From: Nonomuraea guangzhouensis
Lineage (GTDB): Bacteria; Actinomycetota; Actinomycetes; Streptosporangiales; Streptosporangiaceae
Direction: 5' to 3'
Assembly: GCF_019396345.1 (NCBI RefSeq)
Contig: NZ_JAHKRM010000002.1
Coordinates: 62,001-126,000 of the forward strand
DNA length: 64,000 bases
Shown here piece after piece: positions 15,391 through 24,976 of this stretch. Under the pieces are notes generated by a model, which saw only the letters and a list, made by a program, of their open reading frames with translations, was not told where the DNA came from and did no database searches. Made by a program: the position numbers and the translations under genes. Position 1 is the stretch's first letter. Every line of letters begins with the position of its first letter.

Positions 15391-16391
15391 GCCGCCCCAC
15401 AGCACGACAGGTGGCCGAGCTGGCGCAGGTCTCGGTGGCGACCGTGTCCTATGTGCTCAGCGGCCGGGACCGTCCGGTCGCCGCCGAGACGAGACAGCGG
15501 GTGCTCGACGCGGCCAGGCAGCTCGGCTACACGCCCAACCAGGCGGCCAGGAGCCTGCGCAAGCGCCGGACCCAGCGGGTCTGCCTGGTTCAGGGATCGC
15601 TCGGCGGTAACCCCAGCGACGAGCGGCTGGCCAGGGACCTGCACGAGATGGCCGACGTACACGGCTACTCCGTGATCACGCTCGCCGTCTACTCCGAGGG
15701 CCGTGCGCGGGCGGCGGCCGACGTGCTGCGGAGCGGGATCGCCGATGGCGCGCTGGTCAATCAGACCGGTGACCACTTCCCCCACGACCTGCTGGCCGAG
15801 ATCGTCGCCACCGGACTGCCGATGGTGGTGGTCCGCAACGAGAGCGTGCCGGACGGCTGCGACGTCGTACGGACCCCGGAGACGCAGGTCAGCACCGAGG
15901 CGGTCGAGCACCTGCTGGCCGAGGGCCGGACGCGCATCGCCTTCATGGCCCACCGCCAGGAGCTCTACCGAGACCAGCCCACCGGCAGGCTGCTGGGCTA
16001 CACGACCGCCCTCGACCGGCACGGCGTGGACCAGCGGATCATCGTCTCCGGCGCGGACGACCGCGTGGCCGCCTACCAGTCCGCCACCGAACTCCTGCGC
16101 TCCCCCGACCGGCCGGACGCGATCTTCGCGGCTTCCGACCGGGCGGCGATCAGCGTGATCAACGCCGCCAAGGACGCCGGACTGAGCGTGCCCGGCGACG
16201 TCGCGGTGATCGGCGTCGGCAACATCGACGAGGGTCTCATCAGCAACCCGCAGCTCAGCACCGTCGGCCCGCTCCGACACGACTACACCGACGTCGTGCG
16301 CCTGCTCTTCGACCGGCTCCAGGCCGATGGGCCCCTGCCCGCCCGCGAGATCGTCCGCCCCTGGACGTTCCTGCGGCGGGGCTCTTCCTGA
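15387..16391 (+). CDS. LacI-family transcriptional regulator (sulfatase/sugar operon)
   Basis: The 334-residue regulator has an N-terminal LacI helix-turn-helix (TARQVAELAQVSVATVSYVLSG), the hinge helix (PNQAARSLRKRRT), and a periplasmic-binding-like sensor domain ending in RPWTFLRRGSS. It lies at the head of an operon with a sugar ABC importer and a sulfatase, so it should sense a sugar or glycan fragment entering by that route. Two matching operators, one upstream of the leader ORF and one across its own start codon, point to autoregulation. Confidence 0.9.
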   Translation: MSRPTARQVAELAQVSVATVSYVLSGRDRPVAAETRQRVLDAARQLGYTPNQAARSLRKRRTQRVCLVQGSLGGNPSDERLARDLHEMADVHGYSVITLAVYSEGRARAAADVLRSGIADGALVNQTGDHFPHDLLAEIVATGLPMVVVRNESVPDGCDVVRTPETQVSTEAVEHLLAEGRTRIAFMAHRQELYRDQPTGRLLGYTTALDRHGVDQRIIVSGADDRVAAYQSATELLRSPDRPDAIFAASDRAAISVINAAKDAGLSVPGDVAVIGVGNIDEGLISNPQLSTVGPLRHDYTDVVRLLFDRLQADGPLPAREIVRPWTFLRRGSS

Positions 16392-16418
16392 AGGCGCTTG
16401 ACAGAAGGGAAACCCGAG

Positions 16419-17684
16419 ATGTCCCCCGATCTCTCCCGCCGCGACCTGCTCCGCCTGGCCGGGGCGGCCGCCGCCGTACCGGTCCTGTCGTCCTGCGCCG
16501 GAGCCCCGACCGCGCCGAACGCCGCCCCCGGAACGTTCACCGTCTACTGGAACGCCGGACACGACTACCAGGCCTACCGCAAGGTGATCACCGAGTTCGA
16601 GCAGGCCAACAAGGTCAAGGTCAATCTGCAGAAGTACCAGTGGCCCGACCTGCGCACCCGGCTGCTCGCCGACTTCGCCTCCGGAACCGTCCCGGACGTG
16701 GTCGAAGAACCGGGCGGCTGGGTGCAGGAGTTCGCCATCTCCGGCAACGCCCGCCCGCTCCAGGACTACGTCGACCGCGACGGCGGCGCGATGGGCTTCC
16801 CCGCCGACTGGCGCCCGGCCACCGTCGAACGCAACTCCTACCAGGGCAAGGTGTACGGGGTTCAGCTCCATCTGACCTGCAACACGCTCTTCTACAACAA
16901 GGCCATGCTCCGGGACGCCGGGCTGGAGCCGCCCACCACCTGGCCGGAGTTCCTGGTCGCCGCCCAGAAGCTGACCAAGGACGGCGTCTACGGCGTGGCA
17001 CTCAACCAGGACCACACCTACATCTGGCCCTGGCTGCTGCAGGCAGGCGTCACCCCGTACGACCCCAAGACCGGAAAAGTCATGACCCCGGTGGCGGACG
17101 CGGTCGCCGCCCTGCAGTTCCAGGCGGACCTGATCCACAAGCACAGGGTGGCCCCCATACCGGTGTCGAGCACCGACTACTCGGGCCCGCAGAAGCTGTT
17201 CTCCGCCAAGCGCGCCGCGATGATCCTCACCGGCCCGTGGGACCTCGGCCCGATCGGGAAGACCAACCCCGACCTGGAGCTGGGCGTGGCTCCGCCGCTG
17301 AAGGGCAAGCGGCAGGTCACCCAGGCGGCGGGCGTCAGCATGTTCGTCCCGGCCAAAGCGGCCAGGCCCGACCTGTCGTGGGACTTCATCAAGCGCGTCA
17401 CCACCCTCCAGACCGAACAGGCCGCCACCAAGGAGGTCGGCATGCTGATGCCCCGCACCTCCTGGGCCGACCTGCCCGAGGTGCGGTCGGACCCGGTCAT
17501 CAAGGTCTTCGCCGACGCGCTCGGCTACGCCGCCGATCCCGGGCAGCAGGTACGCCTCACCGGCCAGTCCGGCAAGTTCGAGGAGCAGCTCAAGGTCATG
17601 TACCAGCAGGTGCTCATCCAGAACCAACCCGCCGAGTCGGCGCTGCGGACGTTCAGCGAGGCGGCCGAGGGCTTCCTGCGATGA
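16419..17684 (+). CDS. Sugar ABC transporter substrate-binding lipoprotein
   Basis: The 421-residue protein begins with a twin-arginine-like signal (SRRDLLRLAG) and a lipobox LSSC. An extracellular solute-binding domain of family 1 (CUT1, maltose-binding type) follows, with typical TFTVYWNAGHDYQAYRKVI and FYNKAMLRDAGLEPPTTWPEF blocks. ATG 16419 is chosen over an upstream TTG because GAAGGGA precedes it and the Tat signal starts there. The stop overlaps the next gene in ATGA. Ligand unknown; a sulfated or sulfatase-released glycoside is suggested by the operon. Confidence 0.9.
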   Translation: MSPDLSRRDLLRLAGAAAAVPVLSSCAGAPTAPNAAPGTFTVYWNAGHDYQAYRKVITEFEQANKVKVNLQKYQWPDLRTRLLADFASGTVPDVVEEPGGWVQEFAISGNARPLQDYVDRDGGAMGFPADWRPATVERNSYQGKVYGVQLHLTCNTLFYNKAMLRDAGLEPPTTWPEFLVAAQKLTKDGVYGVALNQDHTYIWPWLLQAGVTPYDPKTGKVMTPVADAVAALQFQADLIHKHRVAPIPVSSTDYSGPQKLFSAKRAAMILTGPWDLGPIGKTNPDLELGVAPPLKGKRQVTQAAGVSMFVPAKAARPDLSWDFIKRVTTLQTEQAATKEVGMLMPRTSWADLPEVRSDPVIKVFADALGYAADPGQQVRLTGQSGKFEEQLKVMYQQVLIQNQPAESALRTFSEAAEGFLR

Positions 17685-18580
17685 CCCGATCGACGACCCG
17701 CCGCAAGGCCCGCCGCAGGACGCTCACGGGCCGGTACGCCAGGACCGCTTACCTGTTCCTGACCCCGGCGCTCCTGTTCTTCGCGGCCTTCTTCTACCTG
17801 CCGATCGGCAACGTGGTCGCCACCAGCCTGCGTACCGGCCCGCAGGCCGACCAGTTCGCCGGGCTCGCCAACTACGGCCAGGCCCTGGCCGACCCGGCCG
17901 TGCGCCACTCGTTCCTGGTCACGATCGTCTTCGCGGTGGCCGTGGTGATCGGCTCGATCGTCCTCGGGCTGATCCTGGCCATGGCGCTCGACCAGCCGCT
18001 GAAGGGACGGGTGGCCTTCCGCGTGCTGCTGCTCGTGCCGTACCTCACCTCGGTGGCGATCGTCGGCCTGCTCTGGCGCAACATCCTGGACCCCGAACTC
18101 GGCGTGCTGAACCGGCTGCTGGCCGCCACGGGCCTGCCCGAGCAGCAGTGGCTCAACACCGCTCCGCTGCTCACGATCGCCGCGGTCACGCTCTGGCAGA
18201 GCGTCGGCTACACGATGGTGCTGTTCCTGGCCGGGTTGCAGGGCATACCCGAGACCTTCCACGAGGCGGCGAAGATCGACGGTGCCGACGCCTGGCGCCG
18301 GTTCTGGCGGATCACGCTGCCGCTGCTCGCCCCCACCACGCTGTTCGTCTCGGTGATGGCGGTCATCTCCGGCCTGCAGGCGTTCGGCCAGGCGTACATC
18401 ATCACCAACGGCGGGCCGGGCGACGCCACCGACCTGTCGGTCTTCCACATCTTCAACGTCGCCTTCCGGACCAGGGACTTCGGCTACTCCTCGGCGCAGT
18501 CGGTGCTGCTCCTGGCCGTGATCGTGGCGTTCACGCTGGTCCAGCTCCGGGCCGGGCGGCGCGGGGAGGTCCAGTACTGA
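17681..18580 (+). CDS. Sugar ABC transporter permease (MalF-type)
   Basis: The 299-residue protein has six membrane segments and the cytoplasmic EAA loop HEAAKIDGADAWRRFWRITLPLL, which docks the ATPase. It pairs with the next gene as the heterodimeric channel. It overlaps both neighbours (ATGA with the binding protein, TGATG with the second permease). No ATPase gene is in the operon, so a shared MsiK-type ATPase encoded elsewhere is expected. Confidence 0.92.
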   Translation: MTRSTTRRKARRRTLTGRYARTAYLFLTPALLFFAAFFYLPIGNVVATSLRTGPQADQFAGLANYGQALADPAVRHSFLVTIVFAVAVVIGSIVLGLILAMALDQPLKGRVAFRVLLLVPYLTSVAIVGLLWRNILDPELGVLNRLLAATGLPEQQWLNTAPLLTIAAVTLWQSVGYTMVLFLAGLQGIPETFHEAAKIDGADAWRRFWRITLPLLAPTTLFVSVMAVISGLQAFGQAYIITNGGPGDATDLSVFHIFNVAFRTRDFGYSSAQSVLLLAVIVAFTLVQLRAGRRGEVQY

Positions 18581-19386
18581 TGCGGCGCGCTCTCCTTTAC
18601 ACCCTGCTCGGGCTCGCCTCGCTGGTGACGGTCCTGCCGCTGCTCTACATGCTGTCGCTGTCGCTGCAGACCGAGGCGGAGACGCTGTCGGCGCACGCGG
18701 TGCTCTGGCCGGACGCACCCCAATGGGGCAACTACCCCGAACTGTTCGCCCGCGCGCCCTTCGGCGACTTCATCGTCAACAGCCTCGTCGTGGCGGGCGT
18801 CATCACGCTGGCGCACCTGCTGTTCGACCCGCTCGTCGGCTACGTGTTCGCCAAGTTCCGCTTCCCGCTGCGCAACACGCTGTTCGTGGCGCTGCTGGCC
18901 ACGCTGATGGTGCCGTTCTTCGTGCGCATGATCCCGCTGTACGTGCTGATGGCCAACCTCGGCTGGCTCAACACCTATCAGGGGCTGGTCACGCCGTTCC
19001 TCATGGACGCGTTCGGCATCTTCCTCATGCGGCAGTTCATCCAGCCCATCCCGGACGATCTGATCAGCGCGGCCCGCATCGACGGCGCGTCCGAACTGGG
19101 CATCTACCGGCGCATCATCCTGCCGCAGACCAGGCCGGCGCTGGCCGTGCTCGGGCTGTTCACCTTCGTCTTCCAGTGGAACGAGTTCCTGTGGCCGCTG
19201 GTCGCCACCACGACGCCCGAGATGCGGACCATCCCGGTCGGGCTCACCCTGTTCAACCAGGAGTACTTCACGCTGTGGCACCTCACGGCCGCCGGCTCGG
19301 TGATCCTGTTCGTCCCCACCGCTGTCCTGTTCCTCCTCACCCAGCGCTACTTCGTGCGCGGCATCGCCCTCACCGGCCTTCGATAG
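18580..19386 (+). CDS. Sugar ABC transporter permease (MalG-type)
   Basis: The 268-residue protein has six membrane segments and the EAA loop SAARIDGASELGIYRRIILPQ, with the C-terminal extension typical of MalG-like subunits. It is coupled to the preceding permease by a TGATG overlap and lies 10 bases before the sulfatase. Together with the binding protein it forms a CUT1 importer. Confidence 0.92.
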   Translation: MRRALLYTLLGLASLVTVLPLLYMLSLSLQTEAETLSAHAVLWPDAPQWGNYPELFARAPFGDFIVNSLVVAGVITLAHLLFDPLVGYVFAKFRFPLRNTLFVALLATLMVPFFVRMIPLYVLMANLGWLNTYQGLVTPFLMDAFGIFLMRQFIQPIPDDLISAARIDGASELGIYRRIILPQTRPALAVLGLFTFVFQWNEFLWPLVATTTPEMRTIPVGLTLFNQEYFTLWHLTAAGSVILFVPTAVLFLLTQRYFVRGIALTGLR

Positions 19387-19396
19387 GAGCCCTTTC

Positions 19397-20767
19397 TTGC
19401 GTCCGAACGTGATCGTCGTCTTCACCGACCAGCAGCGGTGGGACACCGTGGGCCCCTTCACCCCGAACCTCGACCGGATGGCCAGGCACGGCACGCAGGC
19501 CACGGTCGCGCTGACCCCGCAGCCGGTGTGCGCGCCCGCCCGCGCGGCCCTGCAGACGGGCCGCTATCCGACCACCACGGGGGTGTACCGCAACGGCCGC
19601 GTCCTGCCCGCCGAGGAGCGCACGCTGGCGCACCACTTCAACGCGGCCGGATACGCCACCGGCTACATCGGCAAGTGGCACCTGGCCGCCACCGAACCGG
19701 TGCCCGAGGAGCTGCGCGGCGGCTACCGCTCGTGGCTGGGGGCCAACGCGCTCGAGCACACCTCCGACGCCTACCGCACGATCGTGTACGACGAGGCGAA
19801 CGACCCCGTCTTCCTGCCCGGTTACCGCTCCGACGCGCTGGTCGACGCGGCCGTCCGGTTCGTCGCCGACCACCACGAGGAGCCGTTCTTCCTCTTCCTG
19901 TCCTTCATCGAACCGCACCACCAGAACGAGGTGGACAACTACCCGGCCCCCGACGGCTACGAGGAGCGCTACCAGGGCCGCTGGACGCCGCCGGACCTGG
20001 CCGCGCTCGGCGGCACGGCCGCCCGGCACCTGGGCGGATACCTGGGCCAGGTCAAGCGGCTGGACGAAGGGCTGGGCCGGCTGCTCGACGCGCTCAAGAG
20101 CATGGAGCTGCTCGACGACACGATCGTCGCCTACACCTCCGACCACGGCAACCACTTCAAGACCCGCAACGGCGAGTACAAACGGTCCTGCCACGACGCG
20201 TCGCTGCGGGTGCCGCTGGCCGTGCGCGGGCCCGGGTTCGACGGGGGCGGCGCGATCGCCCGGCCGGTCAGCGTCATCGACCTGCCGCCCACGCTGCTGG
20301 AGGCCGCCGGGCTGCCCGTACCGGAGAACATGCAGGGCCGCTCGTTCCTGCCGCTGCTGGGCGACGCCCGCGCGCCCTGGCCGGACGAGGTGTTCTTCCA
20401 GGTGAGCGAGTCGGAGGTGGGCCGGGGCATCCGTACCTCGCGATGGAAGTACTACGCCGTCGCCGAGGACGCCGACCCGTTGACCGCGCCCGCCGCCGCC
20501 CGCTACCGCGAGCAGGCCCTGTACGACCTGGACAACGACCCGCACGAGCTGGTCAACCTGGCCGGGCACCGGTCCCACCTGGAGGTCGCGGCCGAGCTGC
20601 GGGCACGGCTGCTACGCAGGATCGTGGCGGCGGGCGAGGCCGAGCCGGTCATCGAGCCGGCCACCGAGGTCGACGGGCGCGACCAGGCACTGCCCGACCC
20701 CGCCGTACGGCTGCGCGGCCCGAAACCGGCCAGGTTCGGCCACCAGCCACCGGTCGGCGGGCCGTGA
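19397..20767 (+). CDS. Type I sulfatase (formylglycine-dependent)
   Basis: The 456-residue protein is a sulfatase of the alkaline-phosphatase superfamily. DQQR provides the N-terminal metal ligands, and C45 lies in the CAPAR (CxPxR) motif that is oxidised to formylglycine. GKWHLA and SDHGNHFK supply further active-site residues. No signal peptide is evident, suggesting cytoplasmic action on an imported substrate. The TTG start follows AGGAG by about eight bases. It is the last gene of the LacI-controlled operon. Its maturase is the convergent FGE gene. Confidence 0.9.
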   Translation: MRPNVIVVFTDQQRWDTVGPFTPNLDRMARHGTQATVALTPQPVCAPARAALQTGRYPTTTGVYRNGRVLPAEERTLAHHFNAAGYATGYIGKWHLAATEPVPEELRGGYRSWLGANALEHTSDAYRTIVYDEANDPVFLPGYRSDALVDAAVRFVADHHEEPFFLFLSFIEPHHQNEVDNYPAPDGYEERYQGRWTPPDLAALGGTAARHLGGYLGQVKRLDEGLGRLLDALKSMELLDDTIVAYTSDHGNHFKTRNGEYKRSCHDASLRVPLAVRGPGFDGGGAIARPVSVIDLPPTLLEAAGLPVPENMQGRSFLPLLGDARAPWPDEVFFQVSESEVGRGIRTSRWKYYAVAEDADPLTAPAAARYREQALYDLDNDPHELVNLAGHRSHLEVAAELRARLLRRIVAAGEAEPVIEPATEVDGRDQALPDPAVRLRGPKPARFGHQPPVGGP

Positions 20768-20804
20768 CCGGCCAGGTCACGGCCACCAGCCGGCAGCCGG
20801 CGCC

Positions 20805-21731
20805 TCATAGCGACACGGTGCGGAACCCGGCGTTGGCCATCGACGAGTCGGGGGTGTTCGAGGATCGTGCCGAGTTGCGGTAGCGGTTGCAGTAGGAGTC
20901 GTGGCACAGGAACGAGCCGCCGCGCAGCACCCGTGCCGCGCCGTTGAGCGGACCGCGCGGATCGGCGGACGGGGAGTAGGCGTAGTAGTCAGGGGCGTAC
21001 CAGTCCGAACACCACTCCCACACGTTGCCGACCGTCTGCCAGAGCCCGTACGCGTTGGGCGCGAACGTGCGGACCGGGGCGGTGGTCAGGTAGCCGTCGG
21101 CCAGCGTGTTCTCGCCGGGGAACACGCCCTGCCAGATGTTCACCGGCCACGCGTCCTCGGGCAGGTCGTCACCCCACGGGTAGCGCGCGCCGTCGAGGCC
21201 GCCCCGGGAGGCGTACTCCCATTCGGCCTCGGTCGGCAGGCGCCGCCCGGCCCACGAGCAGTAGGCGACCGCGTCGTTCCAGCTCACGTGGACCACCGGG
21301 TGGTCGGCCTCCGCCTCGGACAGGGCGCCGCCCGGGCGCCGCCAGTCGGCGCCGCGGACACCGAACCACCAGGGGGTGCCCGCGGCGGGGCCCATCACGT
21401 CCTCCGGATCGGCCGCCAGGGCCAGGTGGAAGACGGCGGAGAAGCCGTACTCCTCGGCCTCGGTCCGGTAGCCGGTCGCGTCGGCGAAGACGGCGAAGTC
21501 GGCCGTCGTCACGCTGGTCGCGTCGATGGAGAACGGCGACAGGACGACCGGATGGACGGGCCCTTCGCCGTCGCCCCAGTTGCCGTCGCCGGTGGCGTCT
21601 CCCATCTGGAACTCGCCGCCGGGCAGGTCCACCTGCTCGATCGGGTGCGTCCCCCGCGCGGCGAACCGTACGGGCTCCATCGGGGACGCCGGCGTCGCGG
21701 GCGTGCAGCAGCTGTCCGACACGTTCGTCAC
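20805..21731 (-). CDS. Formylglycine-generating enzyme (sulfatase-modifying factor)
   Basis: The 308-residue protein is an aerobic, copper-dependent FGE. It has the N-terminal GGEFQMGD block, VSWNDAVAYCSWAGRRLPTEAEWEYA, NVWEWCSDWY and, near the end, RGGSFLCHDSYCNRYRNSAR, whose two Cys residues (about 276 and 281) bind copper. It converts the Cys of CxPxR sulfatases to formylglycine in the cytoplasm. It is the last gene of the leftward ROK operon, 25 bases behind a sulfatase, and faces the end of the second sulfatase operon. Confidence 0.93.
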   Translation of the reverse strand: MTNVSDSCCTPATPASPMEPVRFAARGTHPIEQVDLPGGEFQMGDATGDGNWGDGEGPVHPVVLSPFSIDATSVTTADFAVFADATGYRTEAEEYGFSAVFHLALAADPEDVMGPAAGTPWWFGVRGADWRRPGGALSEAEADHPVVHVSWNDAVAYCSWAGRRLPTEAEWEYASRGGLDGARYPWGDDLPEDAWPVNIWQGVFPGENTLADGYLTTAPVRTFAPNAYGLWQTVGNVWEWCSDWYAPDYYAYSPSADPRGPLNGAARVLRGGSFLCHDSYCNRYRNSARSSNTPDSSMANAGFRTVSL

Positions 21732-21756
21732 GATACCGGGGAGAGTCTGACCAGCC

Positions 21757-23226
21757 TCATCGGTAGGTCGCCTCGTCGAGCCCGCTCATCGTCGGGTCGT
21801 AGGAGACGTCGCCGACGTCGTACATGGACGTCATCCAGTGGTAGAAGTTGTCGCCCCGATCCCGCAGCACCTGGTACAGCCGCCGCATCAGCCGTCCGCG
21901 CACCGCCTCCATCTCGGGATGCGGGTAGACGTTGAGCAGTTCGTCCGGGTCGGTGAACAGGTCGTACAGCTCGTTCGTCGAGTCCGGGTTGACGACCAGT
22001 TTGTAGCGGTCGGTCCGGATCATCCGCTGCGGGTACGGGAAGTGGTGGCCGTGGAACTCGCAGACGATGTCCTGCTCCCACGCCACCTCTTCCGTGGAGG
22101 CGAGTGGCACGAGGCTGCGGGAGTCGACGGCGGGAGCGGGGTCGATCCCGGCCAGGTCGAGGATGGTCGCCGTGCAGTCCAGCAGGCTGACGAACTCCGA
22201 CCGGACGACCCCGGGCCGCTGCCCCGGGACGCGGAGCAGGCCGGGCGTGCGGTAGATGTCCTCGTACATCGCCGGGCCCTTGTCGTGCAGCCGGTGCGCG
22301 CCGGTGAACTCGCCGTGGTCGCAGGTGAAGAACACGGCCGTGTCGTCGACCAGCCCGAGCCGCCGCATGGCGTCCATGACCCGGCCGATCTGGGCGTCGA
22401 TGAGCGCGACGTACCCCCAGTAGACGGCGATGAGCTTGCGCGTCACCTCCAGCGGCATGGTGTCGAACGTCCAGTGCGCGCTGTAGTTGGCCTGCACCTG
22501 CGGCTTGCCGGCGAAGGTCTCGGCGATCGACTTGGGCAGCTCGACCAGCTCCGGGTCGAACATGTCGAAGAACTCGTCCGGCACGATGTACGGCAGATGC
22601 GGCCCGAAGAAGTTGAGCTGCAGGAAGAACGGCCGCTGCTCGGCCGCGTACCGTTCCAGCAGCTCGATCGTCCGGGTCGCCAGGTAGTGCTCGAACGTCG
22701 CCTCGACCGGCTGGCGCAGCCGCGCGGCCAGCAGGTTGCCCGGCCCGCCGTTGGGCAGCGTCCCGCGGATGTGGTCGTGAATCTCGTACGGCGGCAGGTC
22801 GTTGGCGGCAAGGTAGTCCAGATAGTCGGGATGATCCACGGGGTTGTGCCACCCCGGCAGGTCCGGCCCGTCGAACCCGAAGTCGGCCGCCCGCCGGTGG
22901 TGCCCGACGTGCCACTTGCCGATGAGCCCGCAGTTGTAGCCGGCCTCCCGCAGCGCCTGGGAGAAGGCGAACTGCCCGTCGGGCAGGTCCTCGATGTAGC
23001 CGACGTTCCGCTCGTGGTTGGCCAGCAGTTTGTGCCGGAACGGGGCCTGCCCGGTGAGCAGGCTGGCCCGCGCCGGCGTGCAGATGGCGGACGGGGTGTA
23101 CCAGCGGTCGAACCGGGTCCCGGTCCTGGCCAGTTCGTCGAGGACCGGGGTGGCGGCCAGCTGGTTCCCGTACGCGCCGAGGGTGTCGACCCGGTGCTGG
23201 TCGGTCATCAGGAACAGGATGTTCAC
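21757..23226 (-). CDS. Type I sulfatase, second paralogue
   Basis: The 489-residue protein has the sulfatase signature with C49 in CTPAR (CxPxR), DQHR metal ligands, IGKWHVGHH and FFTCDHGEF. It lacks a signal peptide. The GTG start overlaps the stop of the binding-protein gene (GTGA). Linkage to an SsuABC/TauABC-type importer suggests an alkyl or aryl sulfate ester, or a choline-sulfate-like small molecule, rather than the glycan implied for the other sulfatase. This assignment is inference. Confidence 0.9.
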   Translation of the reverse strand: MNILFLMTDQHRVDTLGAYGNQLAATPVLDELARTGTRFDRWYTPSAICTPARASLLTGQAPFRHKLLANHERNVGYIEDLPDGQFAFSQALREAGYNCGLIGKWHVGHHRRAADFGFDGPDLPGWHNPVDHPDYLDYLAANDLPPYEIHDHIRGTLPNGGPGNLLAARLRQPVEATFEHYLATRTIELLERYAAEQRPFFLQLNFFGPHLPYIVPDEFFDMFDPELVELPKSIAETFAGKPQVQANYSAHWTFDTMPLEVTRKLIAVYWGYVALIDAQIGRVMDAMRRLGLVDDTAVFFTCDHGEFTGAHRLHDKGPAMYEDIYRTPGLLRVPGQRPGVVRSEFVSLLDCTATILDLAGIDPAPAVDSRSLVPLASTEEVAWEQDIVCEFHGHHFPYPQRMIRTDRYKLVVNPDSTNELYDLFTDPDELLNVYPHPEMEAVRGRLMRRLYQVLRDRGDNFYHWMTSMYDVGDVSYDPTMSGLDEATYR

Positions 23227-24194
23227 TTGGCGGCGCCCATGAACAGGTCGCCCGTGTAATAGGTCTTGGGGGCGACGGGGCCGGTGAGCTTGCCCGCGCC
23301 GACGAAGTAGTCGTTCATGCCGGTCAGCCACTTGTCGATCGTGCCGTCCTTGGTGTAGCCGTCCAGGTCGGACAGCGACAGCACCTTGGAGTTGGCCGCG
23401 TCGGCCTTCACCTGCTCGGCCGGCTGGTTGAGCATCTTGGCGGTCGAGGCGACGGTCTCGTCGAGGTGCTCGCTGCGGTACTGGATCGCGTCGCGGAGCA
23501 CGGCGATGACCTTCTGGGCCTTGCCCTGGTCCTTGGCGACGACGTCGTTGCCGGCCACGAACGCGGTCGGGAACGACACCGTGTCGGCGAACTCCTCGTT
23601 CTTGGCCAGCTCGACCAGGTCCGGAACGGCCTTCTTGATCGTGGCGATCGCCGGATACCAGAAGCCGGCCGCGTCGATCTGCTTGGACGTGAACGCCGAC
23701 ACGATCGTCGCCGCGTCCATCGGCACGATCTTGACGTCGTTCTTCGTCAGACCGGCCTTCTTCAGGGCGAGCGTGAGGATCATGTCGCCGGAGGTGCCCT
23801 CGGGCACGCCGATCGTCTTGCCCTTCAGGTCGGCCATCGTGGCCGTGCCGGCCTGCGCGATGACGCGGTCGGCGTTGCCGAGCGTGTTCATCGCGACGAC
23901 CTTGGCCTTGCCGGTGGCGGGCAGCCACATGGCGCCCGGGCCGATGTAGCCGAAGTCGAGGTCACCGGTGCCCAGCGCCTGGATCTGCAGCGGGCCATTG
24001 GTGAAGACGCTGGTCTTCACGTCGATGCCGTGCTTCTTCCACAGGCCCTGGTCGTTGGCGACGGCGAGCAGGCTGGCGCCGTTGAAGTCGCCAATGTAAC
24101 CGAAGTTGACGTGAGTGCCGGCGTCGCCCGACGAGCAGGCGGCGGTGCCGAGCGCCAGGAGGATGGCGGCAGCGGCTAGGGGTGTCTTCCTCAT
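23223..24194 (-). CDS. Sulfonate/sulfate-ester ABC transporter binding lipoprotein (SsuA/TauA-like)
   Basis: The 323-residue protein has a signal peptide with lipobox GTAAC-SS. It has the NMT1/SsuA-like fold signatures FNGASLLAVANDQGLWKKHGIDV, TGDLDFGYIGPGAMW and LKGKTIGVPEGTSGD. The family binds sulfonates, taurine, nitrate, thiamine precursors and similar small ligands. The stop overlaps the sulfatase start, and the start overlaps the ATPase stop by four bases, so it is translationally coupled on both sides. Confidence 0.88.
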   Translation of the reverse strand: MRKTPLAAAAILLALGTAACSSGDAGTHVNFGYIGDFNGASLLAVANDQGLWKKHGIDVKTSVFTNGPLQIQALGTGDLDFGYIGPGAMWLPATGKAKVVAMNTLGNADRVIAQAGTATMADLKGKTIGVPEGTSGDMILTLALKKAGLTKNDVKIVPMDAATIVSAFTSKQIDAAGFWYPAIATIKKAVPDLVELAKNEEFADTVSFPTAFVAGNDVVAKDQGKAQKVIAVLRDAIQYRSEHLDETVASTAKMLNQPAEQVKADAANSKVLSLSDLDGYTKDGTIDKWLTGMNDYFVGAGKLTGPVAPKTYYTGDLFMGAAK

Positions 24195-24976
24195 TGTGCG
24201 GGCTCCTTGACTTGCCGCTGGTGGTAGACCGAATGCCAGACGCGGTTGCGCAGGTCCCCGAACTCGGGACTCAGCCGCATGTCCTCGTCACGTGGATAGG
24301 GCAGGCCGACGTCGATGACGTCGGCGATGCGGCCGGGCCGCGCGGCCATGACGATGACCCGGTTGGCGAGGAACACCGCCTCGTCGACGTCGTGGGTGAT
24401 GAACATGACCGTCCGCCGCTCCTGACTCCACGTCTCCAGGAGCTGCTCCTGGAGCCGCACCCGGGTCAGCGCGTCCAGCGCGCCGAAGGGCTCGTCCATG
24501 AGCAGGATCCACGGATTGACCGCGTACGCGCGGGCGATGGCGCAGCGCTGCTTCATGCCGCCCGAGAGGGTCTTGGGCAGCGCGTCCGCGAACCGCTCCA
24601 GGCCCACCAGCCGGATGAAGTGCTCGGCCCGCGCCCGCCGCTCGTCCTTGGGGACCTTGGCGGTACGCAGGCCGAACTCGACGTTCTCGCGGACGGTCAG
24701 CCACGGGAACAGCGCGTACTGCTGGAAGATCACCCCGCGTTCCGGGCCGGGGCCGGAGACCGGCTTGCCGTCGACGAGCGCGGTGCCTCCGGTCGGCTCT
24801 TCCAGCCCGGCGAGGATGTTGAGCAGCGTGCTCTTCCCGCAGCCGGAGGGCCCGACGACGGTCACGAACTCGTTGTCGGCGATGTCGAGCGAGACGCCGC
24901 CGAGAGCGACGAAGTCCTCCTTCCCGACGGGGAAGACCTTCTCGATGTCGCGTACGGAGATCTTGGGGGTGGTCAT
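24191..24976 (-). CDS. ABC transporter ATPase (SsuB/TauB-like)
   Basis: The 261-residue protein has Walker [10 protein letters not shown], the Q-loop FQQYALFPW, the signature LSGGMKQR, Walker [13 protein letters not shown] and the switch His in ITHDVDEA. This is the NitT/TauT type of importer ATPase. It is coupled by four-base overlaps to the permease and binding-protein genes. Confidence 0.92.
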   Translation of the reverse strand: MTTPKISVRDIEKVFPVGKEDFVALGGVSLDIADNEFVTVVGPSGCGKSTLLNILAGLEEPTGGTALVDGKPVSGPGPERGVIFQQYALFPWLTVRENVEFGLRTAKVPKDERRARAEHFIRLVGLERFADALPKTLSGGMKQRCAIARAYAVNPWILLMDEPFGALDALTRVRLQEQLLETWSQERRTVMFITHDVDEAVFLANRVIVMAARPGRIADVIDVGLPYPRDEDMRLSPEFGDLRNRVWHSVYHQRQVKEPAQ

